A stretch of 64,000 bases of DNA from Lacrimispora sinapis (GTDB taxonomy: Bacteria; Bacillota; Clostridia; Lachnospirales; Lachnospiraceae): NCBI RefSeq assembly GCF_043633585.1, contig NZ_CP141832.1, positions 2,170,001 through 2,234,000 on the forward strand, in the 5' to 3' direction. This document shows, one piece after another, positions 26,803 to 35,078 of this stretch. A program made the translations under genes and the position numbers. Within the stretch, counting starts at the first letter, position 1. Each line of letters starts with the position of its first letter. The notes under the pieces were generated by a model. It worked only from the letters and a program-made list of their open reading frames with translations, had not been told where the DNA came from and did no database searches.

Positions 26803-27363
26803 TTACATCGGAATCTGATCGTACTGGATGGCCTCCCTGATCTTTCTGGCTTCCTGTTCACCGGCCAGCTGCTTTAACAGTTCAATTCCCAGATCCAGGG
26901 CATAGCCTAGCCCTCTGGCTGTCGTTATGGTGCCGTCTGTGATCACACCCTGTTTTGTATAGGCTGCTCCCTTTAAATCGGATTCATAACCGGGATAACA
27001 GGTTGCCTGCTTTCCTTCCAGAAAGCCAAGTTTTCCCAGAATACTGGGAGCGGCACAGATCGCTGCAATTCTTTTGTTCTCTGCATAGGCTTGCTTCAAA
27101 GCGGCAATCAGGCCCTTATGCCCTTCTAAATTCCTGGTTCCAGGCATGCCTCCCGGAAGAAATAAAAGATCTGCATCGGTTACATCTGCCTCTGAAAACT
27201 CCAAATCTGCCTGAAGCTTCACCTTATGGGCGGTTACTACCTCTTTGGTTCCTGTTACGGAAACAAGTTTCACCTCCTGACCGCCTCTCATCAACACATC
27301 CACAACGGCCAATAACTCCACTTCTTCTGATCCATCTGCTACAAACGCATATACTTTTCCCAT
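26803..27363 (-). CDS. DJ-1/PfpI family protein
   Basis: A 186-residue cytosolic protein of the DJ-1/ThiJ/YajL type. It begins VYAFVADGSEEVELLAVVDV and contains LFLPGGMPGTRNL. The nucleophile-elbow cysteine is in RIAAICAAPSILG and a glutamate lies near the start (GSEEVE), as in the family. Members act as glyoxalases, deglycases or chaperones; the activity here cannot be assigned. It sits between two solute-binding protein genes and starts one base after the first, behind AAAGGAGA, so it is firmly part of that operon. Confidence 0.92.
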   Translation of the reverse strand: MGKVYAFVADGSEEVELLAVVDVLMRGGQEVKLVSVTGTKEVVTAHKVKLQADLEFSEADVTDADLLFLPGGMPGTRNLEGHKGLIAALKQAYAENKRIAAICAAPSILGKLGFLEGKQATCYPGYESDLKGAAYTKQGVITDGTITTARGLGYALDLGIELLKQLAGEQEARKIREAIQYDQIPM

Positions 27364-27364
27364 A

Positions 27365-28429
27365 TCAATCGTCTCCTTTTCTCGTTTTAAATGTACTCAC
27401 AGTTGTGATTTTTATATCATCCACAAGATACCTGGTTTCTGCTTCTTCCCCGTTTATCATCTTTATAAGGGTGTCCGCCGCCAGCCGGGCCTGTCCGCCG
27501 TGATCGTTTAACACAGTTCCCGCGATCTCTCCGGACTTAATGGATTCCACCGTATCCTGCAATGCATCCACCCCTACCAGGTAAATATCCTTCCCCGGCA
27601 CAAGGCCGGCTTCTTTTGCTGCCTCCAATGCACCGTTTGCCATGGCATCATTGCTGCAGAACATGACCTCTATCTTATTGCCATACCGGGAAAAAGCCTC
27701 CCGGGCCAGTTTTTTACCGCTTTCCCTGCTCCAGTCTCCGCTTCCGGAATACAGTTCTTCTGCTTTCATTCCGCCTTTTTTTAATGCCTTTATGGCATAT
27801 TCCGACCGGTATTCACTGGCTTCATTGCCTTCTTCGCCTTTCAGCATCCCGCAGGACACCACTCCATCTCCATTAAGATCTCCTTTTTTTGGTGTTTCCA
27901 AAATGATTTCTCCCTGATAGGAGCCTGCCTGTCTGGAATCAGTTCCGACGCTGGAAACCGCCATATGTTCCTTCTTCCACCGCAGCTGTTCCGTTTGCTT
28001 TGGCTCCCGGTTAATAAATATGAGGGGAATTCCCGCTTTATTAGCTGCATCAGCCAGCCGGCCGGCGGCAGAGACTTCCACCGGATTCACAAGAAGCCCT
28101 TTGCAGCCATCTGCAATCAACCGGTCCACCTGCTGGTTTTGGGTCTCCTGATTTCCGTCTGCATTGCGGAGCACTACCTGGGCATGGTACGTTTCTTCCA
28201 GATATTGTTTCAGCTCCGAACGGTATAATTTCATAAAGGTGTCATCGTACCGGTAAATACTCACACCGATCTTAGGCCCTGTCTCTTTCCCGGCTGCTTC
28301 GGTTCCTGCTTCCTGTGCCGGGGCTTTTCCTGTTTCCCTTTTCTGGCCCGTCACCGCACAGGCAGAAAGCAGAAATGCCGCCCCGAATAGTAAAATGCCT
28401 GCAAAAACATCTTTCTTTGACCGTTTCAT
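27365..28429 (-). CDS. MglB-like galactose-type solute-binding lipoprotein (orphan copy)
   Basis: A 354-residue periplasmic-binding-protein fold. The lipobox LLSAC (cysteine about 24) is followed by a low-complexity linker. KIGVSIYRYDDTFMKLYRSEL, GIPLIFINREPKQTEQLRW and FCSNDAMANGALEAAKEAG are close to MglB. DLNGDGVVSCGML preserves the EF-hand-like calcium loop of galactose-binding proteins. It is the first gene of an operon that has no permease but ends in a c-di-GMP enzyme. A dedicated sensor role is inferred. A second, complete mglBAC set is at 30-33 kb. Confidence 0.92.
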   Translation of the reverse strand: MKRSKKDVFAGILLFGAAFLLSACAVTGQKRETGKAPAQEAGTEAAGKETGPKIGVSIYRYDDTFMKLYRSELKQYLEETYHAQVVLRNADGNQETQNQQVDRLIADGCKGLLVNPVEVSAAGRLADAANKAGIPLIFINREPKQTEQLRWKKEHMAVSSVGTDSRQAGSYQGEIILETPKKGDLNGDGVVSCGMLKGEEGNEASEYRSEYAIKALKKGGMKAEELYSGSGDWSRESGKKLAREAFSRYGNKIEVMFCSNDAMANGALEAAKEAGLVPGKDIYLVGVDALQDTVESIKSGEIAGTVLNDHGGQARLAADTLIKMINGEEAETRYLVDDIKITTVSTFKTRKGDD

Positions 28430-28462
28430 CTTTCTTTTCTCCTGGATTTTACTGTATTCCTT

Positions 28463-28471
28463 ATAATATCA
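28463..28471 (-). promoter_or_regulatory. Extended -10 promoter of the SBP-DJ1-SBP-GGDEF/EAL operon
   Basis: The minus strand reads TGATATTAT (extended TG with TATTAT), about 35 bases before the start codon. The -35 (TGGTAA) is weak. Confidence 0.45.
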
Positions 28472-28519
28472 CTTTTTTCCATATTTTACCACATCCTTCT
28501 ATTTTTTATCCATCTGTGG

Positions 28520-28525
28520 TATACT
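28520..28525 (+). promoter_or_regulatory. Promoter -10 of the CYTH gene
   Basis: TATACT lies about 45 bases before the CYTH start codon. The -35 (TTCTAT, 28497-28502, 17-base spacing) is weak. Confidence 0.45.
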
Positions 28526-28569
28526 AGCAGCATTTGGCAATACTTTAAGAAAAAAAGGAGGTCTCTTTC

Positions 28570-29022
28570 ATGGAAATCGAGCGCAAATATTTAATCACCA
28601 AACTCCCGGAAGGTGCCACAGACTTTCCCTGCCACAGGATCGAACAGGGGTACCTCTCCACCGACCCGGTGGTCCGTGTGCGAAGGGAAGACGATACCTA
28701 CTATCTCACTTATAAATCAAAGGGACTTATGGAACGGGAAGAATACAACCTGCCTCTTACAAAGGATTCCTATGACCACCTGATAAAAAAGGCGGACGGC
28801 CATATTCTTACGAAAAAAAGATATCTCCTTCCCCTAAAAGGGTCTGACCACCTGACCATTGAACTGGATATCTTTGAAGGACCGTATGAAGGGCTTATGC
28901 TGGCAGAGGTGGAATTTCAAAGCAGAGAGGAAGCGGAAACCTTTACTGCCCCCGATTGGTTCGGGAAAGACGTTACATTCTCCGGCGAATATCAGAACAG
29001 CCGGCTCAGCAGGCTTATATAA
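28570..29022 (+). CDS. CYTH-domain protein (inorganic triphosphatase-like)
   Basis: A 150-residue single-domain CYTH protein. The hallmark ExExK is at the very start (MEIERKYLI). Charged strands follow as expected for the triphosphate tunnel: VVRVRREDDTYYLTYKSKG, MEREEYNLPL, RYLLPL, TIELDIFEGPYEGLMLAEVEF. Members hydrolyse triphosphate compounds; the true substrate is unknown. It is a lone plus-strand gene preceded by AAAAAAAGGAGG and ended by the terminator shared with mglC. Confidence 0.9.
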   Translation: MEIERKYLITKLPEGATDFPCHRIEQGYLSTDPVVRVRREDDTYYLTYKSKGLMEREEYNLPLTKDSYDHLIKKADGHILTKKRYLLPLKGSDHLTIELDIFEGPYEGLMLAEVEFQSREEAETFTAPDWFGKDVTFSGEYQNSRLSRLI

Positions 29023-29028
29023 ACAGGC

Positions 29029-29090
29029 AAAAAAACGAAGCGAAGGCGTAATACATCTGTATTTCCACACCTTCGCTTCCATTCTTTTTA
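29029..29090. terminator. Bidirectional terminator between the CYTH gene and mglC
   Basis: GAAGCGAAGG (29037-29046) pairs perfectly with CCTTCGCTTC (29070-29079) around a 23-base loop. On the minus strand GTTTTTTT follows, and on the plus strand a T-rich stretch. Confidence 0.8.
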
Positions 29091-29134
29091 ACAGCATGCA
29101 GACATTCGTCTTCCAGCCGGTTTCATTTCCGCAT

Positions 29135-30133
29135 TTACTTCTTTGCAATATATTTTCTGATATCAAGAGCGATGGCCACGACGATAACAATGCCTTGTGC
29201 AATGTACTGGTAGTTGGTATCCACTCCCAGATACTGGAGGCAGGTTTTTAAAATCTCAAATACCAATACACCGATCAAAACGCCGGATACTTTTCCAATC
29301 CCTCCGTTTACCGATACACCGCCGATGGTGCATGCCGCAATGGCTTCCAGCTCCCAGCCCATCCCCATGTTTACCGAGGAACCGCCGGATTTGGCACCTA
29401 CCAGGAATCCGCCAAGTGCATACAGCGCTGCTGCAGTTACATAGATGATGATTTTGGTTTTATTGGTATTGACACCGGATACTTCTGCTGCCTGCTCATT
29501 TCCCCCGATGGCATACATGTATTTTCCGTGAGGGGTCTTATTATAAATGAACCAGATGACCAGTCCTACGACAAGCGCAATCAAAAACAGATAGGGAACG
29601 ACTCCAAACAGCCTTCCTTTGGCCACTTCCGTATACGCCGGACGGTAACCGCCGATGGGTGTTGCATTGGTATACACCAGGCAGGCACCGTATACAATCA
29701 GCTGCATTCCCAAGGTTCCGATGAAGGCGGGAACCTGAAGATAAGAAATTACAAGACCGTTGATTAAACCAAAGATGGCGCATACTCCAATGCAGATCAG
29801 CAGTACCACAAATACCCACCAGATTCCAAAATCAGGAAGATTGGGGAAAAATTTGCCGCTGTAGCCCGGTTTTTGGAGCAGGGTGCCGGCAAGACAGGCA
29901 GAAAGTCCTACGATACGGCCTGCCGACAGGTCTGTACCTCTTGTAATAAGACATCCGGAAACACCGCAGGCAATGATAAAGCGGGGCGCTACGTTTAATG
30001 CAATATTTTTCAAGTTATCAAATGATCCGAAAGATGGCTGCTTAACCGCTGTAAATATGGCCAGCAGGATGAGGACAACTATAATTCCATTATTGATAAG
30101 GAAATCCTTCAAACTAATCTTTTTTGCCGTCAT
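29135..30133 (-). CDS. mglC: Galactose/methyl-galactoside ABC transporter permease
   Basis: A 332-residue permease of the RbsC/MglC family with about eight to ten hydrophobic helices. Typical segments are IACGVSGCLITRGTDLSAGR, INGLVISYLQVPAFIGTLGM and ALGGFLVGAKSGGSSVNMGMG, ending DIRKYIAKK. It overlaps the mglA stop by 4 bases (ATGA), so the two are translationally coupled. It is the last gene of mglBAC. Confidence 0.95.
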   Translation of the reverse strand: MTAKKISLKDFLINNGIIVVLILLAIFTAVKQPSFGSFDNLKNIALNVAPRFIIACGVSGCLITRGTDLSAGRIVGLSACLAGTLLQKPGYSGKFFPNLPDFGIWWVFVVLLICIGVCAIFGLINGLVISYLQVPAFIGTLGMQLIVYGACLVYTNATPIGGYRPAYTEVAKGRLFGVVPYLFLIALVVGLVIWFIYNKTPHGKYMYAIGGNEQAAEVSGVNTNKTKIIIYVTAAALYALGGFLVGAKSGGSSVNMGMGWELEAIAACTIGGVSVNGGIGKVSGVLIGVLVFEILKTCLQYLGVDTNYQYIAQGIVIVVAIALDIRKYIAKK

Positions 30134-31686
30134 GACTTAACCTCCTGTGTGGAACTTTCTCCTATTTTATCGTTCATATCGAATTTGGTGGCAAACGCCA
30201 TGATCTTCTCCTGGGTCGCCTCTTCATTCTCCACTTCTCCTGTAATACGTCCGTTGCACATGACGATAATACGGTTTGACATACCGATCAGCTCCGGCAT
30301 CTCAGAGGATATCATGATAATGGATTTCCCCTGCTTGACCAGGTCCACCATGATCTGATAAATCTCATATTTTGCACCTACGTCAATTCCTCTGGTCGGT
30401 TCATCCATGATGAGTATATCCGGGTTATTGGCCAGCCATCTGGCGATGATCACCTTTTGCTGGTTTCCTCCGGACAAAGACTGGATCTGGGTCCGGTCAC
30501 TGGGAGTTTTGATGCTCAGTCTGGCAATGCTGTTTTTTACTACCTCCGCCACTTTCTTTCCATTGATGACGCCGGCTTTGGTATAGTTGCGGTAGGATGA
30601 GACAGCCGTGTTGTCAGAAATACTCAGACAACCGAAGATCCCGTTCCCCCGCCGGTCCTCTGTAATCATACCGATGGAATTATTGATGGCATCCTGCGGA
30701 TGCCTGATCGTTACCTTTTTGCCAAGGACTTCGATTTCCCCTCCGGCAATATGACGCATTCCAAAAATTGCTTCCATCAGTTCGGTACGCTGGGCACCGA
30801 CCAGGCCGCCAAAGCCTAAGATCTCTCCCCGTCTCAGTTCAAAGGAGCAGTCCTGGAAGGAACGGCTGTGTATGCTGCTCAAGTGGCTTACCTTTAATAA
30901 GACTTCATCGGTCCGGTAATCATCTTTCGGCGGATAGACGTTTCCCAGCTCACGTCCCACCATCTGTTTTACGATGTCTTCATCCGTAATTCTGTTGATT
31001 TCCCATGAGCCCACATAAGTACCATCCCGCATGATGGTAATATCGTCTGCGATCTGTCTGATCTCTGCCATCTTATGGCTGATATATATCATAGAAACTC
31101 CCCTGGATTTTAACTCCCGGATAATACGGAAGAGGGCTTCTACTTCATTATCAGTTAGTGAAGAAGTCGGTTCGTCCAGAATCACAAGCTTTGCATTCTG
31201 GCTGACTGCTTTGGCAATTTCCACTGACTGCATTTGTCCGATTGATAGAGTTCCCAGCTTTGCTTTGGGATTAAAGCTCATTTTTACATCCTTGAGCCAT
31301 TTTTCCGCTTCTGAATTCATGGTCTTATGATCCACGATTTTTAAAGGACCTGCTTTTATCAAAGGATACCTTCCCAGATACATGTTCTCCGCAATGGATC
31401 GTTCCGGTACTGGCTGCAGCTCCTGATGCACCATGGCAAGCCCCTTGTGCAGCGCATCATCCGGGTTTGCGATGGTCACTTTGTTTCCGTCAATAAAGAC
31501 TTCCCCTTCATCCATTTTGTAGATGCCGAAAAGGCATTTCATTAAAGTGGATTTGCCTGCTCCGTTTTCTCCCATCAACGCGTGAACGGTACCGGGACGT
31601 ACTTTTAAGTTGATTTTGTCTAGCGCCTTGACGCCGGGAAAGGATTTACTGACCCCAACCACTTCCAGTCTGTATTGCTCTGCCAT
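30130..31686 (-). CDS. mglA: Galactose/methyl-galactoside ABC transporter ATP-binding protein
   Basis: A 518-residue double ATPase. The first domain has Walker A GENGAGKSTLMKCLFG, signature LSIGQMQSVEIAKAV and Walker B LVILDEPTSSL. The second has the degenerate loop GGLVGAQRTELMEAIFG, normal for this family, with signature LSGGNQQKVIIARWL and DEPTRGIDVG. Start at 31686 (MAEQYRLEV) has GAAAGGAGAAACGGG upstream; the longer frame would span the intercistronic hairpin. Confidence 0.96.
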   Translation of the reverse strand: MAEQYRLEVVGVSKSFPGVKALDKINLKVRPGTVHALMGENGAGKSTLMKCLFGIYKMDEGEVFIDGNKVTIANPDDALHKGLAMVHQELQPVPERSIAENMYLGRYPLIKAGPLKIVDHKTMNSEAEKWLKDVKMSFNPKAKLGTLSIGQMQSVEIAKAVSQNAKLVILDEPTSSLTDNEVEALFRIIRELKSRGVSMIYISHKMAEIRQIADDITIMRDGTYVGSWEINRITDEDIVKQMVGRELGNVYPPKDDYRTDEVLLKVSHLSSIHSRSFQDCSFELRRGEILGFGGLVGAQRTELMEAIFGMRHIAGGEIEVLGKKVTIRHPQDAINNSIGMITEDRRGNGIFGCLSISDNTAVSSYRNYTKAGVINGKKVAEVVKNSIARLSIKTPSDRTQIQSLSGGNQQKVIIARWLANNPDILIMDEPTRGIDVGAKYEIYQIMVDLVKQGKSIIMISSEMPELIGMSNRIIVMCNGRITGEVENEEATQEKIMAFATKFDMNDKIGESSTQEVKS

Positions 31687-31710
31687 CCCGTTTCTCCTTT
31701 CATTCCTTTT

Positions 31711-31741
31711 AAAAATCGGGTGTGCCTTTCCGACACACCCG
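31711..31741 (-). terminator. Intercistronic hairpin between mglB and mglA
   Basis: CGGGTGTG (31717-31724) pairs perfectly with CACACCCG (31734-31741), and ATTTTT follows on the minus strand. It probably ends most transcripts after mglB, giving more binding protein than transporter. Confidence 0.7.
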
Positions 31742-31759
31742 TGATACATCTGCTGGAAC

Positions 31760-32881
31760 TTATTTTAACTTATCAAGAGTGTCCTGTGCATTTTCTTTGG
31801 TGATTTTTACATAGTCAACCATGTTCACATTATCCACGGGTTCCCCTTTTAAGTATTTGACAGCCAAATCACTTGCTGTCTTTGCCTGTGAGAGATGATC
31901 GTTGAATACGGTACCTGTCTGTTTGCCGTCGAGGATGTTCTGAACGGCCTCGGTCAGCGCATCCACACCAACCAGGTAGATATCTTTATTCACGGTACGG
32001 CCTGCTGCTTCAATTGCCTGCAGGGCACCCAGTGCCATGGCATCGTTGTTGCAGAAAATGACTTCAATTTCATCTCCGTACTGTGTCAAAGCATCCTGAG
32101 CGATCTGCTGTGCTTTCGCCTGATCCCAGTCCCCGCGCTGTTTTAAAAGCTCTTTTACCTTTGCCCCTGAATCGGTAAGTGCTTTGATAGAAAATTCGGT
32201 TCTGTACTGTGCATCAACGTTTTCCGGGTCCCCCTGGATCATGATATAGCTGATCACGCCGTCGCCGTTGAAATCCCCTTTGTTTGGAGTTTCCAGAATT
32301 TCTTCTCCCTGGAAGGTTCCGGACTGTCTGGCATCGCAGCCCACGTATGTAGCATTGATCTTTTCATCTTTCCATCTCTGCTCTTCTTCCGGGTCCGGCT
32401 CACGGTTGATGTAAACCACCGGAATTCCTGCTTCCTTGCACATATCGGTAATTTCCGGGGCAGAGGACGCCTGAACAAGGTTTAAAATCAGCACATCGTA
32501 CTTCTGAGTAATGAAGTTCTGAATCTGATTGGTCTGTTCTGCCTGATCCCCTTTTCCATCCTGGATTACCACGTTTTCTTTCTTAAAGCCCAGTTCTTCG
32601 GTCAAATAGCGCTGAAGTTCCGTTCTGTAAAGTGTCATAAAGTTATCGTCGAATTTGTAGATAGAGATACCGATTTTTTTATCAGCCAGATCTCCTCCTA
32701 ACGCATCCTTTACTGCCTCTGCAGTGCTTTCTGCCCCGCTTGTATCTTCTTTCTTTGTATCAGCGGCAGTGGTTGTCTCTGACCCGGAAGTGGTTGCCTT
32801 ACTGCCTGAACTACAGGCTGCCATGGAAAATACCATTGCAGATGCAAGGCCTACTGCGAAAACTTTTTTGAGTAATCTCAT
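31760..32881 (-). CDS. mglB: Galactose-type ABC transporter substrate-binding lipoprotein MglB
   Basis: A 373-residue lipoprotein; lipobox MAAC (cysteine about 25) followed by a Ser/Thr/Ala/Glu linker. KIGISIYKFDDNFMTLYRTE, GIPVVYINREPDPEEEQRW, FCNNDAMALGALQAIEAAG and YLVGVDALTEAVQNI match galactose-binding proteins. DFNGDGVISYIMIQGD is the calcium-binding loop. Start at 32881 (MRLLKKVFA) follows GGGAGG; the longer frame lacks a signal-peptide start. First gene of mglBAC; probably controlled by the neighbouring two-component system. Confidence 0.96.
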   Translation of the reverse strand: MRLLKKVFAVGLASAMVFSMAACSSGSKATTSGSETTTAADTKKEDTSGAESTAEAVKDALGGDLADKKIGISIYKFDDNFMTLYRTELQRYLTEELGFKKENVVIQDGKGDQAEQTNQIQNFITQKYDVLILNLVQASSAPEITDMCKEAGIPVVYINREPDPEEEQRWKDEKINATYVGCDARQSGTFQGEEILETPNKGDFNGDGVISYIMIQGDPENVDAQYRTEFSIKALTDSGAKVKELLKQRGDWDQAKAQQIAQDALTQYGDEIEVIFCNNDAMALGALQAIEAAGRTVNKDIYLVGVDALTEAVQNILDGKQTGTVFNDHLSQAKTASDLAVKYLKGEPVDNVNMVDYVKITKENAQDTLDKLK

Positions 32882-32945
32882 AAAAAATCCTCCCTTTTCA
32901 TTATATAGTTGACGATTATCAGCGTTTTGCTTCATCGACATGCAA

Positions 32946-32951
32946 ATTATA
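32946..32951 (-). promoter_or_regulatory. Candidate -10 of mglBAC in an AT-rich leader
   Basis: TATAAT on the minus strand, about 65 bases before mglB. No convincing -35 is present, which fits a promoter that needs an activator. Another TATAAT lies closer to the gene. The 190-base gap is very AT-rich and shows no GC-rich terminator for the upstream gene. Confidence 0.35.
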
Positions 32952-33071
32952 TATTTTTTTTGTGCATTTTTCTATATAATTTTATTTGGTGATATATAGA
33001 TTTTTTTAGATTCTCCAATTTTTTCTTAGAAATTATTTTATTTTTGCTAATCATATGTAAAAAATAATGGC

Positions 33072-34091
33072 TTAATCGGCATGGACGGCTTTCTGGCTGC
33101 ATTCGTAGTATTTTCCATCATACAGGGGTACTTCTTTTTGGACATCCTGTGAAAGAGACGCGGCGGCAGCGATTTTAAAAATCACACTGGCGTATTCCCT
33201 GTTGTCACACTGGACCGTTCCAAAAATCTTTCCGGACCGCAGGCCCTCAAGTCCCTGCGGCGTACCGTCGATCCCAACGATCTTAACCGGTCTTTTATAG
33301 CCGTTCCGTTCCAGAGCATCTGCCGCTCCCAATGCCATATCATCGTTATTGCAGATCACCACTTCAAGCTGATCCGGGTAATCTAAAATCCACTGTTCCA
33401 TCCAGGCCGAGGCCTGGCTTCTGTCCCAGTTTGCCATGCCTCCTGTGATTTTCTCCAACGGAACACCGCCGTCTTTTAAGGTCTGAATGGACCATTCGGT
33501 CCGGATCAGTGAATCCTGGTGGCTGTTCTCCCCTTCCAAAAGGGCATAGCTGACTTTGCCGTCACCATTAAAATCCAGGGAAGACGGATCTTTTTTATAG
33601 GCATCCACTAAAATATTTCCCTGAAGAACTGCGGATTCTTTTGCATTCTCCCCCACATAGTAAAGCTTTTCCCAGCGGCGCATATCTTCCTCTACCGGTT
33701 CTCTGTTAAAGAACACCACCGGAAGATCTGCCTCCATGGCTTTGCTGATGATGTTTGATGCCATGGAACGGTCTACTATGTTCACACAGATGGCATCATA
33801 GCCCAAAGAGATAAAGCGGTCCACCTGGCTGTCCTGGGTATTTTGGTTCCCTTTTGCATCCACAATCTCCATAACAACCTTAATTCCTGTCTCTTTTTCG
33901 TATTCCTTTGCCTGTTCCTCCAGATTGGCCCGGATGGTATTGATAAAGGAATCATCGCCCCGGTATAGGGTGACTCCGATTCGTATGGACCTTTTATGTT
34001 CCGTCTCTCTGCCCTTCATTCCCTGATAAAACAATCCCCCAAAAACCAGCAGCAAAACAATTGCTGCGATCACACCATATCGCCTTCTCAT
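33072..34091 (-). CDS. Membrane-anchored MglB-like sugar-binding protein (sensor type)
   Basis: A 339-residue protein. Instead of a lipobox it has an uncleaved-looking N-terminal helix (YGVIAAIVLLLVFGGLFYQG). The rest is MglB-like: RIGVTLYRGDDSFINTIRAN, LPVVFFNREPVEEDMRRWE, DFNGDGKVSYALLEGEN (calcium loop) and ICNNDDMALGAADALERNG. Start ATG at 34091 has GGGAAGGG four bases upstream; the GTG five codons earlier lacks a site. It is the last gene of the RR-HK-SBP-SBP run just upstream of mglBAC. It probably presents sugar to the sensor kinase; this is inferred. Confidence 0.88.
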   Translation of the reverse strand: MRRRYGVIAAIVLLLVFGGLFYQGMKGRETEHKRSIRIGVTLYRGDDSFINTIRANLEEQAKEYEKETGIKVVMEIVDAKGNQNTQDSQVDRFISLGYDAICVNIVDRSMASNIISKAMEADLPVVFFNREPVEEDMRRWEKLYYVGENAKESAVLQGNILVDAYKKDPSSLDFNGDGKVSYALLEGENSHQDSLIRTEWSIQTLKDGGVPLEKITGGMANWDRSQASAWMEQWILDYPDQLEVVICNNDDMALGAADALERNGYKRPVKIVGIDGTPQGLEGLRSGKIFGTVQCDNREYASVIFKIAAAASLSQDVQKEVPLYDGKYYECSQKAVHAD

Positions 34092-34106
34092 TTTCCCTTC
34101 CCTCAC

Positions 34107-35078
34107 TTAATCGATCGGATATAATATTTTTTCATATCTGCGTTCCCGCAAATTGCCTTTATTAATATAGTAGGACTCCAAAACAATCTGCTCCCTCTCC
34201 TGTCTTTGATGGATTGCTTCTACTGCCTTTTCAATGCATGTATAACCGGCATCAAACTGGTTGGCGGCAATCACCCCCTTAATGATCCCTTTATCCAGTT
34301 CTGTTAAAATTTTAGTTGTACTTCCCACTCCGTAAAGCCCTGTAATAGAACTTTCGTATCCCGGACTATCTGCAATGATTTCTGCGGAAGCATCAAGACT
34401 TTCCACATCTATGGCCGCAAGAATGGCTTTTTTTCTGCCTGGATATACCGTCCCTTCTATGATCTGCCGGAACGTCTCTTCATTCTCTTTCTCATACAGT
34501 TCTGCACAAAATCCCGCTTTTTTCAGTTCCGATGTTAATCCGGCATAAATCTCTCTGTTATACCCGTATTCCAGTCCTTCCGTAAAAATAAAGACGGGAA
34601 TGGAAGAATCGTTTTCTTCTGCAATGGCCTGTCCCAGCCGTTTCCCCTGGGCTTCATAGTCCATGGCTATGCCGCTGCGGACCTGGTCATTGGGAAACAT
34701 CGTTCCCATGATAATGACCGGACTGTTTAACACCATATCGTCAAGTCTTCCGGCACATTCCTCCGGCTTTACGGGAAACAATACCACGGCAGAAGCTCCG
34801 TCAGTTATCTCTCTTTTTAGAAGTTCCATCTGCCGGGCCACATCTCCCTTTTCAAAAAGCGTGATAAAACTCACATCCACGTTATATTCCTCTGCCGCTT
34901 TATCTGCACCTTTCCGAAAGTTGGCATAAAACTCATCGTTTGTATCACTGACGATGACAGAAACCGGATAAATTTCTGTTTTCTTTTCTTTAATAATAAG
35001 ATCCGTTGAAGATAAAAGATACAGGAATACCAGAACAACTGCCATCAGTCCCCATAATAATTTTTCCTGTTTTGTCAT
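34107..35078 (-). CDS. Membrane-anchored periplasmic-binding-protein-like sensor
   Basis: A 323-residue protein with an N-terminal membrane anchor (LLWGLMAVVLVFLYLLSS) and a LacI/RbsB-type binding fold: YPVSVIVSDTNDEFYANFRK, ASAVVLFPVKPEECAGRL, SPVIIMGTMFPNDQVRSGIA, KGVIAANQFDAGYTCIEKAV. It differs strongly from the MglB-like neighbour, so the ligand may differ. Its ATG overlaps the stop of the kinase gene by 4 bases, which points to a shared signalling complex. Confidence 0.88.
   Translation of the reverse strand: MTKQEKLLWGLMAVVLVFLYLLSSTDLIIKEKKTEIYPVSVIVSDTNDEFYANFRKGADKAAEEYNVDVSFITLFEKGDVARQMELLKREITDGASAVVLFPVKPEECAGRLDDMVLNSPVIIMGTMFPNDQVRSGIAMDYEAQGKRLGQAIAEENDSSIPVFIFTEGLEYGYNREIYAGLTSELKKAGFCAELYEKENEETFRQIIEGTVYPGRKKAILAAIDVESLDASAEIIADSPGYESSITGLYGVGSTTKILTELDKGIIKGVIAANQFDAGYTCIEKAVEAIHQRQEREQIVLESYYINKGNLRERRYEKILYPID

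Noticed and set aside
32882..33071. Terminator between the anchored MglB-like gene and mglB
   Set aside because: The gap is AT-rich with T-runs but no GC-rich stem was found, so cotranscription cannot be excluded.
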